The notes under the pieces: generated by a model
Database searches by the model: none
Seen by the model: only the letters and a program-made list of their open reading frames with translations
Told to the model about the DNA's origin: nothing
Shown: positions 8,725 through 20,117 of the stretch, piece by piece
Layout of the letters: each line of letters opens with the position of its first letter
Position numbering within the stretch: the first letter of the stretch is position 1
Position numbers and translations under genes: made by a program
Source of the DNA: Centrapalus pauciflorus
Taxonomy: Eukaryota; Streptophyta; Magnoliopsida; Asterales; Asteraceae
Reading direction: 5' to 3'
Length of the DNA stretch: 64,000 nt
Assembly: GCA_020465985.1 (NCBI GenBank)
Contig: JAANYP010003832.1
Span: 113,668-177,667, forward strand

Positions 8725-10842
8725 ACCTGCTTTATTCTTGCCCTTATCAGCTTTTCCTGAAAAGAGAGTTGTCATGACAGAGTAAGCTAACACTGCTTAG
8801 TGAGTTAACAGAGTTCCATAAGTTACCACACATATATAACATACTATCAGCTCATGTCGGCAAGGCAACATGCCAGAGACGGCAAAAGGTTAGGGGGATC
8901 AGCGAAATCTGTATTCCCATGTGTAAGGCCGAAGCCCTACTTGAAGTGTATGGAAACAGGGCAGATAGGAAAGGAATCTGTAGAATTCCCACCTGTGAAT
9001 GGAGATCTCCCATTCGGGAAGAGCAGTTAATGCAGTATGCAGATGCAAATGTACCAATAAACAAGTAAGCAGCAACCATGCTAAGTAATTACATAGAATG
9101 TAAAGGTAAGCATGCAGTTCAAGGCATATCAGTTCTCCAGTTTCAGCAATGTCTAACGTAAGTTCCTAACATACAATTAAGTAATCAAGGAACATGCAGC
9201 AAAAGTTGTTCGGTTTTAGCAGTGTGTAACATACGTTCCTAATATACAATTAAGTAATCAAGGAACAAACAGTAGCAGTTTGTTCCATACAAGGCAGTAA
9301 CAATCACCAATAAGCATCGAAACATATGCAAGTAAGTAATGTAATATGTCACTCACAGTGGTATTGCGCAATGCAATTAGTCAATATAGTGCTTAAACAA
9401 ATTAAGCTGTCCGTATTACTCTGTCAGTCTGGTCAGTTCCTGCATATCAATCACAATCTCATACACATGATCTATATAATCCTAACTGCATTAATTAGGT
9501 TAATTATCATGTTTTGTTGTCGAGTCTATGGTAATTCCTAATGTCACAGAGTGAGCCTATCCTTATCATATGTCCAATAAGTCCATAAGAACTCCTTTAG
9601 GTCATTACCAAGGTATGACTTGAGTTCCTAGCAGATTCTTATAGTTTCCTAGGTTTTTACCTAGGTATGGCCTTGTTTCAAGGCCAAACACAAGGCAAGC
9701 AAGGCAGAAACACATCACACCTAAGCACAACAGGTCATAAGCTGGTCAAATAGGTCATTTTAGGATACAAGTGTGTTGCCAAGTGATGGCCAGCTGTTCC
9801 TAAGTGTTTGGCCTGGTTAGACTAGTCACGGCCACAGTTCTAGGCCTTAACTAGGGCAATTAAGGCCATTTCAGATTCTAGCAAGGCAGGATACTTAGGG
9901 ACAACTAAGGCCAAACATGGGCCATTTGGTGTCCTTAGTGCACATGTCAAGTTTCACGTCATAACTAGGTCGTTAAGTCCTGGTTGTCCTTTTATTGGCC
10001 AGTCGAGCCCAATTACGGTCCGTTTAATGTCATTTTCAATTACAGCAAGGCCAGGCAGGTCATGTCAATGTCTAAGGGTACATAACAATAAAACAAGTGT
10101 TTTTCCTGTTTTGAGTTAAGTCCCAAAGTCAATGGATCAAGTGGTGCATGTTTAGGCCATTAAAGAGCATTAATTGGGCCCATTAAGCCCAATGAGGCCC
10201 AACAGTTGGAGCTGCAGGTCAAATACATATATTCAAGTTTATTAAGTCAAAATATATCAAACTCGACATGCAGTTGCAGGTTCTTGTAGTACTCTTAAGA
10301 GCTTTCCAATGATATAAAGAACTCAAGATTTGGCCAAGTAGATTGGGAGAAGTCTTAGAGAGAATTTTTTTAGAGAGAGAGGCTCTCAAACATGAAAAAA
10401 AAATCTGATTTTGGGGAGGATGCAAAGAATGAGCCATTTCAGCCCCTTTACCCCCTTATTAAATTTGATTTTCAGCCCCAATTAGCAAAATACCGATTTA
10501 CCCTTAATGAAATGCTATATTTGTCGTTGCTTGTCCTCATTTTGCATTTTAAATGCCAGAAATAGCAATGAGGTATTTCTTTTTGCTAATACTTGTCTTT
10601 TTAGACTAGTTTAATTATTTTAGTCTATTTTTATTATTCTCAAGTCTTTAAATCTTTCAATATTTAAATTTATTTTAACTAATTTAAGCAAGTTTTCTTT
10701 ATTAACTATAACTTGTTATAATTAATTACATACAAGGCATATCTTCACATATTTCACATAATTAAACCCAATTAGGCAAAAATTCTTAAACATCCAAAGT
10801 TTGTTGCTATAATCTATATTTTATAAATTATAGGTTGTTACA
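8725..10842 (-). mobile_element. Tekay-type LTR, minus strand, 5' part
   Basis: The reverse complement starts TGTAACAACCTATAATTTAT at 10842 and matches the other Tekay-type LTRs here. The conserved 3' block (8918-9010) and the sequence next to it correspond to 1123-1440 and 58140-58450. Copia C1 interrupts it at 8724/8725, so the LTR 3' end lies left of the window. The strong 5' splice site found in sister LTRs is not conserved: similarity to them breaks at about 10265, just before the donor position. The right neighbour is the gag-derived tandem array. Confidence 0.8.
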
Positions 10843-10848
10843 CATACT

Positions 10849-11013
10849 CACGATTCCATCGTAGCTGCATACAAGATTCTCTTCGTCAACATTGAACGAT
10901 TTCTGAAAGTTATCATAATGTCCACGATTAATCAAATCCGCCATTTGATTGGTTAATTGAACAACCACTTGATCTATTTGTTCCTTACTTTGTGTCGTAA
11001 ATTGTGGTTCCAT
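10849..11013 (-). pseudogene. Best-preserved gag N-terminus in the tandem array
   Basis: Read on the minus strand from 11013, the frame starts with an ATG and gives about 55 gag-derived residues including KEQIDQVVVQLTNQMADLIN. It is the first unit of the array and keeps the native start that other units have lost by substitution. The frame then runs into the adjacent LTR. It is a fragment with no expected function. Confidence 0.55.
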
Positions 11014-13256
11014 TTCTCATTTATATGCATGGCCTAATGCTAATGCCCTATCGTTAGATTGATGGCATCAATGATACACTTTTGTTTCACAAACCTCACT
11101 AAATTGAAAAACTGTTTAAATAGTAGCTAGCCATTTGAGGATAACCCTTCTAGATGACTAACTCCATTAGACTCTAAGATTCCAATCGTCAATCTGGTCT
11201 AACTCCATTAGACTCTATTGTCGTCCTCACGATTCCATCTTCGCTGCTCTACGAGATTCTCTTCGATGTTGAACCGTCAACCTTGAACAAGTTCTCTAAG
11301 TCATAATAGTATCCATGATTAATCAAATCTACCTTTTGATTGGTTTATTGAACAACCACTTGATCAATCTGTTCCTCACATCGTGTTGTAAATCATGGCT
11401 CCAATACTTATTCATATGCATGGAACCAACATGCTGATGTCGTGCCTTGTAGGCCCATCAAGGTATACGTTCGTTATAACAGGCCTCTTTGAATAGAAAA
11501 ACCTCATCTATAGTAGCCACCCAATTATAGAATTGCGTTATCACACACCAATTTGAATTTAAAACCTCTTCTACAGTAGCCAACCATTCGATTAGCCATT
11601 CAAGATTCAGAATAACTCCATTAAATTCTAAGATTTCAATCGTCGATTTGACTTTTCAATAATTAATGTTATCCCCATGTATCTATTTTAGCTGCTATAC
11701 CAGATTCTCTTCGAAAACGAATTATCACCACTAAACAAGTTCTCAAAGTCATCACCATGTGCACGATTAATCAAATCCACCCTTGGTTAATTGAACGACC
11801 AATACTTGATCTATATGTTCCTTACTTCATGTCGTAAATCGTCCTTCCAATTCTCATTCATATGCATGTCACCATGCAGATGCCTTATCACATAGACTGG
11901 TGGCAATCCGACAGCTTAATTACTACTGTTATTCCCAAAATTATGTTTTAGCCGCTCTACCAGATTATCTTTGGTGACAAATCGTCACCAGTAGATGTTT
12001 CATAAAAGTCATCATTATCTCCATGATTAACCAAATCCAACTTCTGATTGGTTTATAGAACGACCGCTTGATCTAATGGTTCCTCACTTCGTATTGTAAA
12101 TCATGACTCCAATTCTTACTCATATGCATGGTACCATGCTGATGCCTACCATCTAAACTGATGGCCACCAAGGATACACGTTAATTATCACTCTCCTTTT
12201 TGATTTCTCTTCTGCCGTAGCCAGCCATTTGATTAACCCTTCTAGATTCAAACTAACAACATCATATTTTTAATCGTCAATTCGGGCTTTCAATTACTAT
12301 TGTCAAATCCACGATTCTGTTTTGGCCACTCCACCAGATTCTCTTTGGTGACAAACAGTCACCATTGAACGAGTTCTCAAAGTCTTGATCTAATGGTTCC
12401 TCACTTCATGTCGTAAATCGTGGCTCCGATTCCCATTCATATGAATGGCACTATGCAGATGCCCTACAAAGTACACCGATGGCCAACAATAATACACGTT
12501 TGTTATCACACACCTCTTTATATTGAAAACCTCTTTCACAACAGCCGGTCATTTGATTAACCATTCTGGATTCTGACAAACTCAATTAGTTTCTAAGATT
12601 TCAATCGTCAATCCAGCCTTTCAATAACTATTGTCATCACTACGATTCCTTCTTAGCTTCCCTACCAGATTTTGTTCAACTAGAAAATGTCGCTATTGAA
12701 CGAGTTCTAAAGTCATCATCATGTGCTTGATTATTCAAATCCATCATCTGATTCGTTAATTGAACGACCACTTGGTGTTCCATGTTGATGCCCTACCATG
12801 TTGACTGATCACCATCAATGATACACGTTTGTTATCACACGCCTCTTTAAATTGAAAAACCTCTTATACAATAGCCAGTCATTCGATTACCCATTCTATA
12901 TTCAGATTAGCTCCATCAAGTTCTAAAATTTTAATCGTCAAATTGGCATTTCAATAACTATGAAAATCCCCACGATTCCGTCTTAGCCGATCTACCATAT
13001 TTTTTTTTTGCTGGTGAACTGTCACCGGTGAATGATTTTTAAAGTGATCATCCTATCCATGATTAATCAAATCCAAAATCTGCTTGGTTAATTGAGACCA
13101 CTTTATCTATTTGTTCATCATTTTGTGTCGTAAATTGAGGCTCCGATTCTCATTCATATACATGGTACCATGTCCATGCCTACCATGTATATAGATGGGC
13201 AATGATACACGTTTGTTGTCACCCACATTTTTTAATTGAAAAACCTCTTCTACGTC

Positions 13257-15251
13257 TGTGACACCCGTGCCATATTAACCACAATTACAATACACCCAGG
13301 ATTATACACCACATAAATCATTACATAATGATCTGAATGCTTAAACAAGTGCGGAAGCATTAAAGTACATAAATTAAAATAATACAAATTTGTCAAACAC
13401 CCTACGGTGCTACAAGGTTCCAATACTAAGTCTACATACTCAATTCATTATTACAACATCCAGAATATATTACAACATTGGTTCCATAGTACATTTACCG
13501 ATTGAGTAGTATCAAATCTTCCAAGACTTCACAAACGACCTAACTAGAAGGTCCCGCAGCGGATTTCCCTTTTCCTGTAAAAATTCAACAACTGATGGGT
13601 AAGCGATGCTTAGTGAATACACAGATTTATGCATTTTATAAATCTTTATGAAGCCCCACGATAGTAACACCGACGACGCATGTCATGCACTCTCCATGTA
13701 CACAAAGTACGACACACATGAGTCGTCGCTCCTATGAGCCCAAAGCTCGGCATTCAAACCAACCATCTAAGACAGACATACATCGGGGATGACTTACTGC
13801 CTACCAGAACCTCGGAGGGATCAGCTCCGGGTCATGTAGCGCAGTAACATCGGAATAACAGATGCGACCCGCCGGTCCATTGATAGATGCACAACAAAAG
13901 AACGGACATGCAACAAGATCAATGTGCATCTAAGCAAGTTAGTAGAATTCCAAAAAATAATGAGGCAACATGTCTCAGCAGGCAATAGCTAACATAAAGC
14001 AGATATAAACATGCTAAATCATATGTACTCACAGTGGGTGCGTTAATTATCTTCAATTTATCTTATTTCTCCTCGAAATTACAACCGGACTCACAAAGTA
14101 CCCTACTGTGGGTTAAACAACACCACAAGGGACCTGTTACATTTCCATAAATAAAACACATCATACATATGTTCGGTAACAATTTCCATCATGATTTAAC
14201 AATATTAAGTTGTTACAACAATTCGAACCGACATCCGAAATTCATATTTAAATCCTCTTATTAATACCATCACCCTCTCGTTTAATAATAACTCTCAACA
14301 AGTTTTCTCAATTTATTATGTAAATCCTTCGGAATTGTGATTCGAACAATTTGTTCTTTAACCTTAAATTCCTGGGATTGCCGAAATGTCCAGAATTTAT
14401 CATAATATATCTGAATTAAAGAATGTCGGACAGGTTCCATTTTATTTTCTCCAATTAAACCCCAACCGAGATGATTTTATATGTACCTTTACACACACAC
14501 ACACACACACACACACAATCAAACCCCAACCCAGATGATTTTATATGTACCTTATACACAACACACAGAATATATATATATGATATATATATATATATAT
14601 ATATATTATATAATGATAGTATATATATATCGTATATATAGATATATTATAAGATTATCACTGCTTTTAAAAAGAATGAAATACCGAGACTATGTATTGG
14701 GTGTTGGGAGAGAACTATTGCAGTAGTAATAGTTCCTTCTAAGCAACTTGTATCCCGATTTTCAGCCTCAAATTTGATGTTATTGTTGTTCTTGATTTGA
14801 AGAGTTGAGAGAACCGTGAGTTTTCTTTTAGAGAGAGAAAGTAGAGAGAAACACAAATGGTTGAAATGAAAGGCTTAATGCCTTTTTAGTTTCCCACTTT
14901 CAACTTTTGACACATTCAACCCCTCAACTTATCAAACTTTCTTTATATAAAGATTTCCGTCTTTATTCATACTTAATAATTAAAACTAGAAATTTTAAAA
15001 TTTCTTAATTCCTTAAAATAGCAACCAAATTCTTAAATTCCATTAAATACAGATTAAATCTTTAATTTTTATCCTTTCAACCACTTATTAGTAATTATAT
15101 TTACTTAATAATTTGGAAATTATCAACTTCTGAATAAAACAACCAACTTCTATAATTAATCCAAATACATAATCCAACATAATTTTTATTAAATTCAAAA
15201 ATTTAAACTAATTAACCTCAATTACATCATTTTAATTCTTAGGATGTTACA
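13257..15251 (-). mobile_element. Solo LTR (1995 bp, minus strand) with TSD ACGTC
   Basis: The plus-strand termini are TGTGACACCC at 13257 and GGATGTTACA ending at 15251. The 5-bp duplication ACGTC flanks both sides (13252-13256 and 15252-15256). No internal retrotransposon coding is present, so this is a solo LTR. Minus orientation is inferred because the reverse complement ends GGGTGTCACA, like the GGGTGTTACA ends of Gypsy LTRs here, and has a CT-rich leader-like stretch near its start (plus 14815-14860). It belongs to a family different from the other LTRs in the window. Confidence 0.85.
14457..14640. repeat. (AC)n and (AT)n microsatellites inside the solo LTR
   Basis: An (AC)n run lies at 14491-14517 and AT-rich runs at 14571-14640. 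The sequence ATGATTTTATATGTACCTT before the AC run is repeated just after it (from 14534), so the AC tract sits between two copies of a short direct duplication. Short ORFs called here are low-complexity translations and are not genes. Confidence 0.9.
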
Positions 15252-15488
15252 ACGTCTGTCAGCCATTCATTTAGCCTTTTTCTAGATTCAGAATACTTTA
15301 TCAAACTTTATGATGTCGATCGTCAATCCGGCCTTTCACTTACTATTTCCCGCCAAGATTCCGTTAGCCGCTCTACCAGATTCTCCTTGGTGACAAATCG
15401 TCACATTGTATGAGTTCTCAAAGTGATCATTGTCTCCTTGTTTTAATCAAATCCACCATCCGATTGGTTAATAGAAAGACCACTTGAT

Positions 15489-15710
15489 CTAATTGTTCCT
15501 CACATCATGTCGTAAATCATGGCTCCAAATCCCGTTCATATGCATGACACCATTCTGATGCCTTACTAAATACATTGATGGCAACCAATGACACACATTC
15601 GTTATCACACACCTCTTTAAATTTAAAACCTCATCTATAGTAGCCTGCCATTTGATTAACCCTTTTAGATTCAGACTAACTCCATTAAATTTTAAGATTT
15701 CAATCATCAA
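15489..15710 (-). pseudogene. Gag fragment in the tandem array
   Basis: This 73-codon minus-strand frame contains NGVSLNLKGLIKW, the diverged equivalent of the Gag segment seen in the other units. It covers the central part of one array unit and ends in array sequence. It shows that the coding-derived frame survives in places, but there is no full gag. Confidence 0.5.
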
Positions 15711-15861
15711 TCCAACCTCATCCCCATTAATCCTTCTTAGCTTCTCTACCAGATTCTTTTCGGTGACGAAATGTCACCATTGAACGGTTTCTCAAAGTCA
15801 TCAATCATCATGTCCATGATTAATTAAATCCACCATCCGATTGGTTAATACGACCACTTAA

Positions 15862-17348
15862 TGATGAGAACCCATCCAATGGTCACCCTTCCAATAGTCA
15901 AGATGATGAAGATCCATTAAGGTGGAAGACCGGGCCTATCACAAGGTCTAAATCCAAGATGTTTCGTGATGCTACCAATTGACTGATTAAACCTTGCTGG
16001 AATAATGCTCATGTGTCTCAGCAAAATAACCAAGCAAACTTCCTAATTTTACTACAAGTTGAAGCCCAAGACTATCCCTTGTTTTCATAGCCCAATTTGT
16101 GGTTAATTACCCAAATGTAGCCCATTAATAAAGAATTTCGGCCAGCCCCACACTTAACCCATGTTTTGTCCATAACTCACTCATTTTAAGCCCGATTTGA
16201 GTCAAATAAAAGCCCAATGAAAGCTAAGCCTTTTTCCTATCTTTTCAAGAAGAATATAGCCCAATAAAGGACAATTTGCCACGTTCAAGAAGCTGCCGAA
16301 AAGAGTGTCCATGTTCAATGCACTTGTCAAGATTAATTACAAGACAATTTGAAAGTCTTCTCTTCATTTCAAGGCATTTTGAAGGCCATGCCATTTACTT
16401 GGAGGATACTAAGGGTTTTGCAATATACAATGAACCAAGACACATTCTAGAAGATTAAAGTGGTGAAATGTCAAGAAGGTCCAAATGATAAGTAGTTTTG
16501 CTTATTTGACCGCTTATCGTGATAGCTTTTGTTACTTATCTAGATGGTTGGTTTTCCTTATATTTTCGTCTATAAATAGTGGCCAAAGTTCTCATTTGTA
16601 ATCATCCTTCATTTGAGTAATATTGTGAGTTTTTAACTCTTCTTGTTCCTTACAAACTTTTAGAACTTATCAAGTGTTCTAGCTTGTGGCGTTCAAAACT
16701 TATTAATCAACTTGGTGGGGTTGGTTGTGGCGTTTTCTTATACCAAGGTTCCTGCCTCTTTATAGGCATCGGGTCGCGGTTTCACCATCTATACCAAGGT
16801 TCTTGCCTCGTTTATAGGCAACGGTCGCGGTCCTATCCATTTCCCATAATAACATCCAATAAAATGATCAGGCAACTCGTGATCAATCTCATATTCATCG
16901 GGTGAGATCACATCATCTGGTATCAAAGCCACTTCTATTGGTTTGTTTCTATCATACTTTATTTTTTCCTTATCGTTTTTTTTTGTTTCTTCTTGTTCTT
17001 ATCTTGGATTTCAACTAATAGTAGTGGATCTCGTCACAAGTTGACTTGATTACTATTATCAAGTAATAAAGAAGTTGAGATTTTAGTAAGTTATGCATGT
17101 AGTTCTTTATATTAAGTCGTGTAGTTTTGTTTCTTAAAAAAAAGAAAGTGAAAAGAAAAGAAAAGTATAAAAAAGCTACCGAAGTAAAAAAAAAAAAAAA
17201 GAAGTTTTAGAACTTATCAAGTGTTCTAGCTCGTGGTGTTCAAAACTTATTAGACAATGGGCCGTGGTTCTATTTCTCATAATAACATCTAATAAAACGA
17301 TCAGGCAACTCGTGATCAATCTCATATTCATCGGGTGAGATCACATCA
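15862..17348 (+). mobile_element. Internally deleted CRM-like Gypsy element: LTR, leader, partial LTR
   Basis: The LTR at 15862-16915 starts TGATG and ends CATCA. A tRNA-Met-type primer-binding site variant (TGGTATCAAAGCC, 16918-16930) and a T- and A-rich leader to about 17215 follow. A partial second LTR then runs to 17348, with the same ATCACATCA end. Gag and pol are missing. The first 120 bp of the LTR encode the polyprotein C-terminus (EDPLRWKTGPITRSKSKMF), as in the copies at 51880 and 53781. A TATA box (CTATAAATAG) lies at 16570-16579. The flanks (CTTAA and AAATT) do not match, and about 55 bp of the array unit is lost at the site. Confidence 0.75.
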
Positions 17349-17585
17349 AAATTTCATTTATATGCATGACACCATGTTGATTCCTTACCATGTTGACTGG
17401 TGGCCATCAATGACATACAATCTACATCACTTGTCACTTTGAATTGAAAAAGCTCTTCTACAATAGCCAGCCATTCGACTAACCCTTCTGGATTAGGACT
17501 ACAAATTCAATCAGATTCTAAGATTTCAATCGTCAATTCGACCTTTCAATAACTATTGACATCTCCACAATCCCATCTTAGCCGA

Positions 17586-18321
17586 TGTAACACCCAATTT
17601 TCACTGAGTTTTAGACAATAGATCCCAACTAGCAATACAGTAACAGACACAAACTAAGATATATTAGTTAAACAATAGACTGTAAATTACAATACAATGT
17701 TATAATTATGTTATAAAAAGGTTTGTCACTAGTCTATCATCAATATTACAACATGACATAGCTTCCGAAACTCCCACCATATATGTCTTCTGATATGCCT
17801 TAAGCTTCAACTTGCAATTCCTAAGAACTTGGTCAAGCTTGTCCTTTATCTTTGTCGTCTCCTGTAAAAAGATTAACAACGACTTGTAAGTAATGATTTT
17901 GTGAGTTTATAGATTTAACAGTTTATATGCACATAAAAGCAATGCGGGAATATGTGGGCCAAAGCGTGATAATGCAAGGCCGCTGCCACCAACCAGACCT
18001 AGTGGGGAGACATTAGAGCGGTTAACCACAAGTTCAAGTGAACAGGTGGGATATTGTAATAGTCAGATCAAATAATAAGTATATCAAATAGTCAGAGAGA
18101 ACGTAAATCAGATAAGCCAGCCAATGATAGGAAAATTAACTTATAACAATAACTGAAAAACAGAAGCAATATAATACGTGATGGAAGATATCAATTTGCT
18201 ATCATTATTCATTGGACAACATCTTACCATTGTGTGCAAAGATCTCATTCTAGCTTTAATATAGACTATTACTAAAGCCATCACAACAATATGTCTCACT
18301 GAAATACAGACATGTACACAG
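17586..18321 (-). mobile_element. LTR-like sequence of unknown family, incomplete
   Basis: It begins abruptly inside an array unit with TGTAACACCCAATTTTCACT, the reverse complement of a Gypsy-type LTR end (GGGTGTTACA). The matching opposite end was not found and no array sequence resumes later. No coding was recognised. The following (TA)n tract and MITE-like insertion may lie within it. Confidence 0.45.
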
Positions 18322-18328
18322 ATATATA

Positions 18329-18402
<74 letters not shown>
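18322..18402. repeat. (TA)n microsatellite, left
   Basis: An almost pure TA dinucleotide run interrupted once near 18334 (TGTG). It directly abuts the MITE-like element. Confidence 0.95.
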
Positions 18403-18406
<4 letters not shown>

Positions 18407-18824
18407 ATGGTTCGTGTGAGTACCTAAAAAATGCAGAGTACCGTGAGTACCTGTGAACACACGGGTTTCAGATGTGAACTTGCTCCGAAAAAAAGTTTTT
18501 TTTTTAAATTTTTTTTCATATTCATTTAGATACATATAATATAAGACTATACGTAAAAAATTATATACATTTACACTTTCTATCATCTTAAAAGTCATGT
18601 GAACGTGAAAAAATTCATGTGAACATGCTTAGTTGTGAACACACGTTCACAACAGTACACTTCATGTGAACACACACGTTTCACATAGTTCTAGTGTGTG
18701 TTTAGGTGTGATTTTTTACAAGTAGTCTTGTATTATTAATTTAAACATGATTATGAAAAAAAATGATTTTAAGCGAGGTACCTCCGGTACTCCGCAAAAC
18801 TAGTGGTACTCATTTGAACCCAAA

Positions 18825-18826
<2 letters not shown>
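18403..18826. mobile_element. MITE-like element inserted in a (TA)n microsatellite
   Basis: A non-coding segment of about 424 bp lies between two long TA arrays. Its ends form an imperfect inverted repeat of about 45 bp: the left end contains GGTTCGTGTGAGTACC and GAGTACCG, and the reverse complement of the right end contains GGTTCAAATGAGTACC and GAGTACCG. The centre has further short inverted pairs around TGTGAACACACG. Flanking by (TA)n on both sides recalls the Micron family of rice, which targets TA microsatellites; homology to Micron is not claimed. Confidence 0.7.

Positions 18827-18915
<89 letters not shown>
18827..18915. repeat. (TA)n microsatellite, right
   Basis: A pure TA run of about 89 bp next to the right end of the MITE-like element. 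With the left run it probably represents one microsatellite split by insertion. Confidence 0.95.
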
Positions 18916-18917
<2 letters not shown>

Positions 18918-20117
18918 CTCAATGTTTACTGTTATGTCTCTTACGTTTTTCATAATCTAATAGTTGGTTATTCTTCCTCTTGAGTTATCCTAGAATCAGA
19001 TCACTTTACACACTTTGGCTTTCTGTTCTTTGACTTTGTCTTTACAGACTTTGTAGACTTTAATGACGCTTTAGTTTTATTTTACAGATCAGATATAGCT
19101 GAAACTGTTCATTATATAACATTACATATACACATAAGCTTCCTGGTCATTCTATGACTTTACACTACTCAATTATTGTATTCTGTTGTTATTCATTGTA
19201 TTTTGTGGCTTATGTATATGTTTATGATGTTGTTTAGTCTAGTTATGTCATGTATATTACACTTAAAAACACAATATACTCAAAGGTAAACCATCACAAG
19301 ATTTTAAACTCAGAAAGTGTAATGAAAACCCATACACATGTGATGCTTGATTCTCTACTTAATGTGATACGAAACATCGACCCACAAGTTATATGTAACT
19401 TGGAACCTTCGTATAAGATAGAATAGGCATGAAAGCAGCCAATGATTGGATCTCCAACACGCCTAGAGCAAGTCCTTGACCGTTAGTTATAATAACTAAG
19501 AACCAAAGGAATAAGAGTACGCCACAAGAATGTGCTCACAACCTTGATAAGTTCTTGAACTATGAACTCTCCAACAAAGAACAAAGCTCGCAATGATGGG
19601 TAAAACTCAAATAGAAGATATATATTTCTCAAGTAAATGATTTGAAAAGTACATAGGAAGCCATCTATTTATAGGCTTGAAAAAACCAACTCAAAAGACA
19701 CTTATTAAATTCAATGGATTAAAGAAGTGACTTTAATCCATGAATCTAGACATTTTATCATTATTTGGTAGATAATTCTAGAACTTTTAAGCTAAAAACG
19801 GATTAGGCATTTCCAGGCCTTTATTGGACACAAATAAACTTCCAATGGACTCCAAAATACATGCATTCTACCACTTGGGCTTAGTACTAGCCCATAGTAT
19901 TAAAAAGACTCATACTACTTTTAGCCTTTTATAACTTCTATATTTCATCGCTTCGGATCCATAGCTTCAAGTCTTGTAACATTCATCATCACTTGCGGTT
20001 GAGCATCGTCTTTGCATTCAGTCACTCGGATATCAGCAACTAAGCTCATAAAAACTTCTTTGATCTTCTTGGCTTGCCTCTTGTCATTGGGTCTTTACTT
20101 TATTCCATGACATCTTT
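18916..20117 (-). mobile_element. Old LTR-like block, first part, CRM-like polyprotein end on the minus strand
   Basis: The minus strand has a TATA box (CCTATAAATAG) near 19664-19676. Nearer 20117 it has coding-like sequence that joins the block at 45489 once the solo LTR is removed. Read on the minus strand across that junction the frame gives DPMTRG and then, after a one-base shift, AKKIKEVFMSLVADIR. This resembles the conserved C-terminus of chromovirus polyproteins (GPITRSxxK type). The block is probably a degraded LTR of a second CRM-like family. Its outer ends were not defined. Confidence 0.4.

Larger units (their letters stand above)
10849..17585 (-). repeat. Tandem array of gag-derived 330-450 bp units
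   Basis: Units share a landmark (CGATTCC.TCTTAGC.GCTCTACCAGATTCTCTT) seen near 10849, 11228, 11675, 11936, 12310, 12641, 12971, 15355, 15726 and 17567. Spacings are 261-447 bp once two later insertions are subtracted. On the minus strand each unit reads as the N-terminal part of a Gypsy gag: a start like MEPQFTT followed by EQIDQVVVQLTNQM, then LNLEGLIEWLATVEEVFQFK, the region typical of chromovirus Gag. Units are strongly diverged and carry indels and stops, so the array is old. It is interrupted by a solo LTR (13257-15251) and a CRM-like derivative (15862-17348). Confidence 0.75.

Noticed and set aside
14481..14726. Short ORF in the AC/AT-rich region
   Set aside because: It is a translation of microsatellite repeats (His/Thr and Ile/Tyr runs) inside a solo LTR.
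15857..17353. Target-site duplication for the deleted CRM-like element
   Set aside because: Flanking pentamers CTTAA and AAATT do not match, and flanking array sequence is lost.
18296..18960. ORFs over the (TA)n tracts
   Set aside because: Alternating Ile/Tyr from TA repeats, no coding signal.
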